Of a stretch of 64,000 bases of DNA, positions 21,901 through 33,900 are shown one piece after another (position 1 is the first letter of the stretch; each line of letters starts with the position of its first letter). The notes under the pieces were generated by a model. The model was given only the letters and a program-made list of their open reading frames with translations, did not search any database and had not been told where the DNA came from. Position numbers and translations under genes: made by a program. This stretch comes from Mesorhabditis belari (taxonomy: Eukaryota; Nematoda; Chromadorea; Rhabditida; Rhabditidae), in assembly GCA_958450365.1 (NCBI GenBank), contig CAUEEP010000939.1, positions 2,108,001 to 2,172,000 on the forward strand. The letters are read 5' to 3'.

Positions 21901-24900
21901 AATAGAGCTCTAGAACTGCTCTAGAACTGCTCTAGAACTGCTCTAGAATCTGCTCTAGAATCTCAATCTGCTGCTCTATACTCTTTTCTAACATCTAAGA
22001 ATCGAAATTTGCTTGCTTATTGCTTAAATTCTACTCAAAACTACTTCTACTAAGCACCCTTTGAGTTCTTTAACAAAAGCTAACAATATTCTTCCGTTAA
22101 ACTCTTAAATACATACCGTAAATACTGTAATAGTACCCCACCGCCCTCGTACAGTCGCGTAGTCGCGAAAGTTTTTTAGTATTTAGTATTTCATTGTTTT
22201 TCAAAGCGCCCGTACTTCCAAAAATGCGTCTTTGGTATCAAAAAATAGCTGAAATTCAGGGCTATTTTTTGATACCTAAACGCGCATTGTAGCATAAACC
22301 AGTGTCGCGAAAAACGCGTTCAAAGCGGAGCGTTGCGTAGTCTAGCTTTGAACGCGTTTTTCTCGACACTGGTTTATGCTACAATACTGGCTTAAGTATC
22401 AAAAAATAGCTGAAATTCAGGGCTATTTTTTGATACCAAAACGCGCATTGTAGCATAAACCAGTGCCGAGAAAAACGCGTCCAATGCTAGACTACGCAAC
22501 GCTCCGCACCGTCATTATGGGGGTGGGGTACTATTACAGTATTTACGGTAAATTTTAATTCGTTTTTTAATTTATATCTTTTTTAATATAAAATAAACCT
22601 CATGCGTTTCTGAAGATGAAACTGATGAACCGGTTCCGTTTGCTCCCAACGGCGCCACTCGCGATTTCTCGTACAATGACAGCGCTGTTCTACTCCTAGA
22701 AAGTTGAAAAGTAAAGAAAAAGAATACTAAATAAGCTTTTAGAAAGAATTAGCTATTAGCGATCTTAGCTAATAGCTATCTTAGAATTAGCTATCTTAGC
22801 TATTATCTTATTTAAAATCTTATTTAATATATTTTAATATATTGGGTTGGGGACTATGACTCGGCGCCAAACTTTAAAGACACTTTTTGCACGCATAAAG
22901 CCTTCTTTAAATATACGTTTTCTTTCATCAAAAGGATCCACTATTTCTCTACAAAATGACTTTTGAGAGATTCCACAAAGCTTTTCTTTCGTGGATTTTA
23001 TGAACTCCCAAACATAGCTAATCAAAATGGCAAAGAGTCCGACTCATCGTTTGAACAGTTTCTTGCACATAAACCTTCTTTGGTGTCTGTGTAAAAAAGA
23101 TAGAGCACATTCAATTACATAAGTTGCCAAATTTGCAGGAAGATCCCTTCAACCGTTTTTTCTAGATGACACTTTGTAGTTTTTGTGAAAAAATGGCCTT
23201 TTCTTGAGCTGAGGCGCTGTTTGAGTTTTCTTTTAAATGTCATTTTGTAGAGAATTAGTTCACTTTTCTACTGATATCAAACACGTATCATTTGACGAAG
23301 TCTGCTAGAAGTTTCAGAAATTTTTTTGATTTTCGGCGCCGAGTCATAGTCCCCAACCCAATATTTATATCTGAATATCTGTAATATCTGAATTTCCTAA
23401 CTCACATTGCTAAATCGTGCTTTAGCCGATCGTTTATTTGTCTGAGCTCGGCGTTTTCCTTGATGATTTGTGTGGCGGCTCGTCTCGCGCGGAGGTTCAT
23501 CGTTAACTGGAAATCAGGATTACGGTATTCAGATGTGATTAATGCGCTTTCTAAAATGTGCGTTTCAAAAAGACTTTAGAAAGGCTTCTAAAAGCTTCCA
23601 AAAGTTTCTAAAAACTTCCAAAAGCTTCCAAAAGACTTCAAAAAGTTCCAAAAAGCTCCAAAAAGTTCCAAAAAAGCTTCAGAAAGCTTCGAAAAGGCTT
23701 CAAAAGGCTCCAAAAAGCTTAAGAAAGCTTGAAGAAGCTTCAAAAAGGTAGTTATATAAATTTGTTTATACGCAACTTTCTTTAAATGCAAATTTATGGG
23801 CATTCCAAATGTCTATTCAGTTTTTGGCCAAATTAAAATCCTGGCAAGTAAAATGCATTTGAAGTTTGAAGAAAAATGCCGGATTGCAGAACAAAAATCG
23901 CTCCCAAATCAATAAGAGCGTGCCACAAACGAACGGGAAATGAACGGTGGTGGCTTAGAGGTTAGTGAGCTCGGCTAGAAAACTGGTCCGGCGGCTTGGT
24001 ATGGGTTCGAGTCCCGCTACCGACATCGACAATTCTTAGCTTTTTTTGAAAAACGGACAAATACCAGACAAAATCGATTTTTCGAAATAGTCGGAACTTC
24101 AAATGCATTTCTCTGCAGGATTTTAACTTGAGAAAAAGCTGAATAGATATTTAGAGCGCCTATCTCCGACTAGTGTTTTCACTCCGAGTTTTTCCGGAAA
24201 CCTTGGTCCTAGTTTGAATCATTCGCTTGTTGGGAACGCTTTCTAATCCGGATACTGTTTTTTATATTACTAAGTACAGTAGTACACTATTATCAGTGAC
24301 CTACCGGCAATCGTTGAGTCTTCTGAACAATCTCCCGATTTCTCTCGCGCGTTTTCGGACTTTCAGGAATGCCCTGAAAGTTAAAATATATCTAATTTTA
24401 CTGATCAATAGTTAGATAAGCTATTTTTTTGATTAATGTAGATCTAGTTGAAGATTTACGACACTAGGAAGATTAAAAAATACAGTAATTAGTACGTAAA
24501 GTACAATACTTTGTACTCACAGATTTTGGGATTGTAGAAACGGGATATTTCCTTTTTTCTGATTTCTATCACACTGAATTACGTCAAATTTTCTTGTGAT
24601 GAAATCAAAAGAAAACTCGAGACTTCAATGTGCCAGAAAGGGTGCGTTTACACGTTTACAGATTGTACCACCAATTGTACCAGATTGTACCACTAATTGT
24701 ACTAGATTGTATCACCAATTGGACCAAATTGTACCACCAATTGGACCAGATTGTACCAGATTGTACCACCAATTGTACCAGATTGTACCACCAATTGTAC
24801 CAGATTGTATCACCAATTGGCCCAGATTGTACCAGATTTTACTAGCAATTGTACCAGATTGTACCACCAATTGTACAGATTGTACCAGATTGTACCACCA

Positions 24901-27900
24901 ATTGTACCAGATTGTACCAGCAATTGTACCACCAATTGTACCAGATTGTACCACCAATTGTACCAGATTGTATCACCAATTGGCCCAGATTGTACGACCA
25001 ATTGTACCAGATTTTACTACCAATTGTACCAGATTGTACCACCAATTGTACTAGGTTGTATCACCAATTGTACCAGATTGTACCACCAATTGTACCAAAT
25101 TGTACCACCAAACCAAAGTCCAATTCCCAATGCTGACCTCTTTATTCTGTTCCTCGTCACTAGTCACTTCTTCCTCATCATTTTTCTCCTCAATTTCTTC
25201 ATCTTCTTCTTCCATTCTCAGCGTTGCCGTTTCCAATTTAGATGTTGATGAAGTCGATGCTCCGTGAATCATTGAAGACATTTTTGGAACAGTTGTATGA
25301 CGACGGAATGATCCTTCTAAAGCAGAATTTATTTAGAAATAATTTTTAAAATTATTTAGACAGTTATTGTTTAAAAGAATCAGCTTTAGAAGTAAAAGAA
25401 TCGCTTTTTTTCAGCTTTTTTCAAGGCTTTAAACTTGCTTCTCATTCTTCGGCTTTCGAATTTTACTTTGCCTAAAAAGATTCACTTTTTTAGATCATTT
25501 AGAAAAAAAAACTAGATGAGAAATGTTATTAACTAATCAAAAATGTTGATAACTAATCAAAAATGCTATTAACTAATCAAAAATAAAATTCCTTTTTGCG
25601 TTTACTATTAGAATCGAGTTTTAAACTCTTCAATAAACAAGTCTACGTAAACAAGTCTCTTCAATAAAGTGAATATTTTAGGCATGCAAGCTTTTGATAC
25701 TTTTTCCTGATTTCATGACTCCTCAATACATGAAATTTCTAAGCCACAATCATCACCAGCACCATGAGACTCTTTGCCATAAAATCTTGCCATAAAACCT
25801 TGTACTAAACATCGTACTAATACATCGTGATGCATAATCAACACTTAAAAATTTCATTTATAAGAAGAGCAGATTATAGAGCAGTTCTAGAGCAGGTTCT
25901 AGAGCAGGAAATCGGGAAAAGGTGAAAAAGTATCAAAAATTTGCCCGCTCAAAATATTCACCACAAAAACCTCCAAGAACCACTGGAAATCCTGAGAAAA
26001 GTCGAGCTAAACTAACTTTTTTTTTTGGAAAACCCTATATTTCTTTATTATTATTGTTTATATTATTTCTATATTATTTCTATATTATTTCTATATTATT
26101 TATATATTATTTATATATTATTTATATTATTTCTATATTATTTATATATTATTTCTAATAGGTTGATGCATAAGTCTTTTCGTTTTTTTTGTACTTCTGT
26201 TAAAAAGTAACAAATTCACCAATTAATCTATAGTTTGCTCTATAAAAAAAGCGTTTTTTTGTTCAATTTGCATCTTTTTAAATGAATTTCGGTTCACTTT
26301 CAAGCAAATTCGAGAGTGAAAAACGCCTTTTTCGTAAAAATCTATAAAAAACTCTACGGAAAAATTGGCTGAATGAATTTCTCTGAAATTTTGGCGAAAC
26401 TTTTTCAAATTTAAACCGCGGTCAGGGCCCAGAAGTGGCTCATTCCTTTTGCAAATTCCCTTTGCTTCCAATGCCTCTTTATCAAATTCATTTCCCGTTA
26501 GAGCCGCTAGATTATGGAACTTGCTCCCAAACGACATACGAGAAATTCAGTCGCTTTTCATATTCAAGAAACGTATCGATGCTTTAGATCTAGTGGCTCT
26601 TTGCCGTAAGTAATTGGCTTATTGATTTCAGTATGTATTGTATGATTAAGTATCACTGTGCATTTCTCTATGATTTCTTTCACTTTATCGTTTGAATAAA
26701 GTATTATTATTATTATTAAAATATCAAACGTTTTTTTTCTCTATCTTTTATCTATTGACACGAAGATAGGTTTTCTTTAGCTAAGGTGTCTAAACCGCAT
26801 CATCGAGTTAGCCCTTTTTGACTACCCGACTTCATACTCTCAAGAAAATCCAGGCATTAAAATATTTTTAAACCCGTTTTAATGTTATTTTGCAGAAAAA
26901 TAATTGGTTTTTCTAATGAAATCAACCGTAGTTTAATTGGTGCATTTGTTGGCTTGAAACGGCAGACGAAAAGGAACGAAAAGACTTATGCATCAACCTA
27001 ATATATTATTTATATATTATTTATATATTAGTGGCCCTCATGGTGTATTGGTTAAGTTCTCACTTCCAAACTGAGGGTGTGGGGCTCGGCCCCCCTAGGG
27101 TTCTCTTCCCTAGCCCGTGCGCCCAGACTAGAGGTCTCTTCTCTAGAGCTGACTAGAGATCCCTTCTCTAGCGGAGTTCACTCTTCCACTGGGTTGACCC
27201 ATTCATGGTCTGAGGTTATTAAAGCAAGAAGCCTATCTTCTTTTCTCCCCGCCTCCACATCGCCGAGGAAAATATCTCATCTTTCTCTATGTATTTATGT
27301 GTAGATTTGTGTATTGTCTGACTGATTACGCTTTATTTCATGTCCTGAATAAAGTATGAATATAATATATTATTTATATATTATTTCTATATTATTTCTA
27401 TATTATTTATATATTATTTATATATTATTTATATATTATTTATATATTATTTATATATTATTTATATATTATTTATATATTACAAACTTTCTCTTTTCGG
27501 TGTACTCATCCCGTGAAAAGTCTGAACGCGTCGTGGCAAATTTTTCCCTTCACTTCCCGACGTATCCGAGCCCGAATCAGAGTCCAGATTTTGAATCTAA
27601 ACTTTAAAATACTAAAACTAAAATAAATCTCAAATCAGAAGCTTTGTTTTTGGTGCAGCCACAACAGAAAATCGTTGAAAAAGCTGTTTTTGAGAAATAA
27701 ATTTTAGAAGAGGTCACAGGAAATGAGGAAATTCGGGTAGGCTAGTTTCCGCAACAGAACCATTTGCGCAACTCGCCATAACTTTCTTCTAAATGGGCTA
27801 ATCTTTGTGCTTTTGGTGTCATTTTGTAGATCTCAATAAGCGCAACAGAATGACACCAAAAGCATAAAGATTGGCCGACTTAGAAAAAAGTTATGGTACA

Positions 27901-30900
27901 GCCAAAGCACAAAGTACGGGCATAGTTGACTTGCCTGACTTGACAGTTTTGGCTTGATTCAAAGTCTTGGTTTTGGTGTCATTTTGTTGCATTTGTTGAG
28001 ATCTACAAAATGACACCAAAAGCATAAAGATTGGCCAGCTTAGAAGAAAGTTATGGCGAGTTGCGCAAATGAGCTTTGGCTGTACCATAACTTTTTTCTA
28101 AGTCGGCCAATCTTTATGATTTTGGTGTCATTTTGTTGCATTTGTTGAGATCTACAAAATGACACCAAAATCATAAAGATTGGTCAACTTAGAAGAAAGT
28201 TATGGCGAGTTGCGTAAACGATCCAGTTTCGCAAATGGTCCTGTTGCGGAAACTAGCCTACCCCAGAAAATTGAAAGGGAAGGGCATTTGGGTGTCTTTG
28301 AAACAGGTTTTTCTTTTTTTTTTTTTTGAAAAATAGATAAATGAATATGTTTAAAAGTTTATGCTAATTCTTTTTTTGATTTTATATTCTATGAATTTGA
28401 TGCAAAGTTTTTTCTCAAAGACACCCTCGAAAATTGTCATTTTTACATCGTTTTCTGTCTTCAAGCGCGCGTAGACAATCTAAAGGGTTTTCTTGATCGA
28501 GAAAAGGTCGTTTTCTAGATCAAAAATCGTTTTTTTAGATCAAAAATCGTTTTTTTAAGATCAATAATCGTTTTTTAGATGAAAAATCGTTTTTTTTTAG
28601 ATCAAAAATAGATAATTTACTTTAGATTTTCAATAAAGATTTGAAAAAATTGTTTCATTTTTGTTTCAAGCAAATTTCAAATGTTTTGAACACTTTTAAA
28701 AGCTGAATCAAACCTCGGCAGTGTCGTCGAAAAAATCGATAAGATCCTGGTCGCGCGCTTGAGTGCATTTGGCGACCACTAGAAAAGTAAAAATGATTTA
28801 TAAACGCCCGTTTTATTATTTACATTTATTTACAAACGGACAGACGAACGGCTTTATTTATTTGGACAGACGAACGGCTTTATTTGGTTGAACCGAATGA
28901 AATCATTTGCAAAATCTTTTATCGTTAAATGTTGATTACTGGCTTTGTATGCTTTGATCATGCTCGATGCTCATTGGATTTAAAATATTAGATTGTAGCT
29001 ACAGTAAGCTAAAGCAAGCTACAATAAGCTACAGTAAGCTTATTGTAGCGGACTGTAGCGGACTGTAGCGGACTGTAGCTTGTAGATATGAGTTCTTCAA
29101 TTGTAGATAATAGATTTGACGGTATAATTTTAGATTCTTGTTTAAGATTGACTCACATTTGCTAATCGGTTCGACTCGGAGTTGACGGAGCTCGCGGAAA
29201 CGCTGTCGAACCGTGGCTTTCACCTTAAATTTGAAATTTGAATCATTGTAGCTTGCTGTAGCTTGCTGTAGCTTGCTGTAGCTTGCTGTAGCTTGCTGTA
29301 GCTTGCTGTAGCTTGCTGTAGCTTGCTGTAGCTTGCTGTAGCTTGCTGTAGCTTGCTGTAGCTTGCTGTAGCTTGCTGTAGCTTGCTGTAGCTTGCTGTA
29401 GCTTGCTGTAGCTTGCTGTAGCTTGCTGTAGCTTGCTGTAGCTTGCTGTAGCTTGCTGTAGCTTGCTGTAGCTTGCTGTAGCTTGCTGTTTGTCTACATT
29501 TTGTCTTGCTAAAGATTTCAAGTAATGAAAATGAGCACTGCACGGCGTTGTACAACAATTGCACAACAAATGTACAAAGTTCCTTGTGCTGTTTTCCATT
29601 AAACTTAAAAAGTACTTAATATTTCTGAAGTTTACCTTTTCTGGGATCTCCTGTCGACTCTTGAAGGGCATCTCACTGACGATTGATCGTAAACGGTCGA
29701 ACCATTGCATCCGTCGATCCAAGTACTCAGCCACCACTCCTTCCGAATCTCTGCGCTCTTCTGCAAGTTTAGAAAGTGATATCAGATTATCAGCTATCAG
29801 AATAATGAAAGTACATCAATTTTTCTTCAACTTTATCACTAAAACAGCTAAAAAAGTCGCCAAACGCAGAAAAACCAGTTAGGCGTTAGGCCTAACTGGT
29901 TTTTCTGCGTTTGGAGCTTTCTGGTTTGGAGGTTTGGAGGTTTGGAGCCTTTCGAGTTAAAGGATTTCCCCTCCCGCCGCCTTTTCGAGACTCTTGTAAC
30001 AATATTGGGATCTATCTCTAAGTAAATCAAAGCTTCAAAGCAATATCGTGACCCTGATATCCTCCGAAGCAACACCAACATCTATACCGGAACACTTGAC
30101 GCGACTAACGTCGTGCCTCGCGCTCCTCCGAGACCCCTGTAGCTATAAGTTTGCTGCAAAGCAACTCAACTTCAACTCTATGCCTGATACTCCAATACAT
30201 CAACTCCATGCTTAAAAGCAAAAAAAATTTGGCCGGAGGGGAATCGAACCCGACAGTCGCTTAGGGGAATCGATTTGTAGACGGGACGCTAACCGCCTCG
30301 ACCACGCCCGCTTAAAAATGGGCCAACATAAAAAGCTTTTTGTCATCAAGTGGTGTGGTTTTTTGAAGTGATTGTTCTGATTTCTTTTGATGAAAAACTT
30401 AAGAGTGGGTTTTTCTGGCTAGCGTTTGGGCTCGGCGTGGTGCAGTGGGGAGCGCACCGGTCTACAAGCCACACGACCCGGGTTCGATCCCCCTAGGGTC
30501 AATCAGTTTTGATTCTTTTGAGTTTTTACATTAAATGACACAACTATATTATACTTTAAGACTTTTTAAAAAATTTCAGTTTTTTCGCTTAAAGATGGCT
30601 GAGAAAAGCTCTCATATGTTTTATTTGACTCTTTCCTGGTTAAAAACTGGTTATTTGACTCTTTCTGGTTAAAGAAATGTTTTTCATTAAAAATTTTTGG
30701 CTAAAAATCTTCGGATAACTTTCGGCTAGCCGGTAGATCAAATTAAATTCATTAGGACTTCAAATCTCTCATCTAATTCTTACCAAAATGTGACTCAAGT
30801 CGTCGCACCCAATGTTCTTCGGCGTCTCTTTGTCGTCGCTCTTCTTTCTCTCGCTCTTTCGCCGTTTGTGCATCGGGTCGACGAGGAGGCAAACGAACTA

Positions 30901-33900
30901 AAAATGATTGAATTTGATGATCTTTGTGATGTACTTTGTGATCTTTGTGATGATCTTTGTGATGATCTTTGTGATGATCTTTGTGATGTACTTTGTGATG
31001 TACTTTGTGATGATCTTTGTGATGATCTTTGTGATGATCTTTGTGATGATCTTTGTGATGATCTTTGTGATGATCTTTGTGATGTACTTTGTGATGATCT
31101 TTGTGATGATCTTTGTGATGATCTTTGTGATGTACTTTGTGATGATCTTTGTGATGATCTTTGTGATGATCTTTGTGATGTACTTTGTGATCTTTGTGAT
31201 GATCTTTGTGATGATCTTTGTGATGTACTTTGTGATCTTTGTGATGATCTTTGTGATGATCTTTGTGATGATCTTTGTGATGATCTTTGTGATGATCTTT
31301 GTGATGATCTTTGTGATGATCTTTGTGATGATCTTTGTGATGATCTTTGTGATGTACTTTATGATGTACTTTGTGATGATCTTTGTGATGTACTTTATGA
31401 TGTACTTTGTGATGATCTTTGTGATGTACTTTATGATGTACTTTGTGATGATCTTTGTGATGTACTTTATGATGTACTTTGTGATCTTTGTGATGATTGT
31501 GATGTACTTTGTGATGTACTTTAAGCAAAATGTAAACACACTCTTTCTCGCAAATCTGTTTTACCTATTTTGCTGATTATTGCTAGGGAATAGCTCAAAA
31601 GAGCACAAAGGCTTAAAGGCTTAAATTAAAGAAAAGCTTACTTTAAAGAAAAGCTTAAATTCCCTTTCTAGCATTGAATTCCTGAAATTAGTATTCCAGA
31701 AAGGGTACTTTTAGAGTACAAGGTACACAAAAGTCAAGCTATATTGACCAACTTATATTGATCAAGTTATATTTTGCCAATAAAGATCAAGTTATATGGT
31801 TATATGCCCATTCCAACAACTCCACAAAGCCCATTTCAACAACTCCACAAAGCCACAATCGATAGAGGGGTTTTATTTGAAGAATCAAATTCGATATTCT
31901 TCAATAATTCCTCCATTTCCATTCCCCTTTTGATAGATGATTAGAAAACGATGTGAAACTGGGGGGAAAATGGAATTTCTGATGGCATTTGACGATTTTC
32001 TTGATGTTTTTGATGTTTGTCCGGTGTTTGTCCATTTCTTTTCTCTCTTTTTTCATTTATTTTTGTTCTCGTTTCTCGTTTTTTGCTATTTTTGAAGTAA
32101 TTTGTCTGGATTTGTTTAAAGTGAGATAAAGGCTTTGGTTCTTGTGAAGTAAGTGAACAAAAGCTTTGATTTTCGTGAAGGAAATGTAGTCAAGCTTTGG
32201 TTCTTGTGAAGTAAATGAACAAAAGCTTGGTTTTTGTGAAGTAAATGAAGTAAAGCTTTGTTTTTGTGAAGGAAATGAAGTAAAGCTTGGTTTTTGTGAA
32301 GTAAATGAACAAAAGCTTTGTTTTTTTGCGAAGTAAATGAAGTAAAGCTTTGATTTTTAGGAAGTAAGTGAACAAAAGCTTAGATTTTTGTGAAATAAGT
32401 GAATTAAAGCTTGGTTTTTGTGAAATAAGTGGAGTAAAGCTTGGTTTTGGTGAAGTAAATGAAGTAAAGCTTTGATTTTTTTGAAGTAAATGAAGTAAAG
32501 CTTTGATTTTTCAAGTTAATCTTGCTAAAATTGTTATTTATCACTTAAAATAATCATCAATGTCAGTTAAAATTGATCCCGAACAGGCTTGTAGACAGAA
32601 AAAAGCAGAAAATTGAATATCTTTTAAGAAAAAGTCAACAAATGGACAGCTACGCTTTCTTTAGCCGTCTCAACTGTTGGATTTTGTTTTGAAAACGAAG
32701 GGATTCAATTTTCCGTTTTTTTCCGCTTACAAGCTGATCCTAAAGATTAGATTCTTCCTTTCTTCCTTAGTTAACTCTCTCTTGAGTCAGAGAGATTGCA
32801 GAGAGTCAGAGAGAGTGCATTGTGGTGTAATGGTTAGCTGCCCGGTGGTTAGCGGTATAATTTTTAGCGAAAGATCGCCGGTTCGAGTTCCGGCAGCGCC
32901 CAAGTTTTTGATCTGCTTTAGTTCTAACTCCTTTCTTCTTCCTTCCTTCTTCCTTTCTTTATCTTTCTTTTCTTGGCAAGATACTGAATAGCTCAGTGGT
33001 CAGAGCAATTGCTTTGAAAGTAAAAGGTCGACGATCGAGTAAAATCGAGTAAAAGTTCAATTCCGTCTTCAGAAATCTTTTTCTTGTCAATTTCTTTACT
33101 TCTTTATTACTTATAGTAATGCTAGTATTACAGTATTGATGTTAGTCAAGATCTCAGCCAGTTAGTACACTAGAATATACCGTAAATACTGTAATAGTGC
33201 CCCAGCTCCATAACGATCATGCGGAGCGTTGCGTAGTCTAGCTTTGAACGAGTTTTTCTCGACACTGGTTTATGCTACAATGCTCGCTTAGGTATCAAAA
33301 AATAGCTGAAATTCAGGGCTATTTTTTGATACCAAAGACGCATTTAGAGCAGATTCTAGAGCAGATTCTAGAGCAGTTCTAGAGCAGTTCTAGAGCAGTT
33401 CTAGAGCAGATTCTAGAGCAGATTCTAGAGCAGATTCTAGAGCAGCTTCTAGAGCAGATTCTAGAGCAGTTCTAGAGCAGTTCTAGAACAGTTCTAGAGC
33501 AGTTCTAGAGCAGATTCTAGAGCAGCTTCTAGAGCAGATTCTAGAGCAGTTCTAGAGCAGTTCTAGAACAGTTCTAGAGCAGATTCTAGAGCAGCTTCTA
33601 GAGCAGTTCTAGAGCAGTTCTAGAGCAGTTCTAGAGCAGTTCTAGAGCACTATTGCCCAGATTATCGAATCTTTTACTTACTGTAGTTTTAGAATCTATT
33701 TCTCTTATCAAATTCAAAAAAATAGCTTTTCCTAGTTCTTTTGAATCTACTTTGTGCTCAAATCTCGAAACGCACCCTCTCTAGCGCACTGGGTTCTTCA
33801 TTTTCTTGCAAAAGCTAGATTCCTTTACTCTGAAGCCTCTAAATCCTTCATTTAAGAAAAAGACAAAGAATCAAGTTTGCCAGAGAGCTTGCGTTTACAG

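Larger units (their letters stand above)
26045..27482 (+). repeat. 13-bp ATATTATTTATAT array, twice interrupted
   Basis: Array segments at 26045-26156, 27003-27030 and 27363-27482, separated by mariner B and by a SINE. In RhoGEF intron 21. Confidence 0.92.

Noticed and set aside
30773..31576. Four long open frames of about 210-250 codons (DDLC, MIFV, KDHH and ITKI repeats)
   Set aside because: 12-bp array open in several frames; only the exon 17 part of the KDHH frame is coding.
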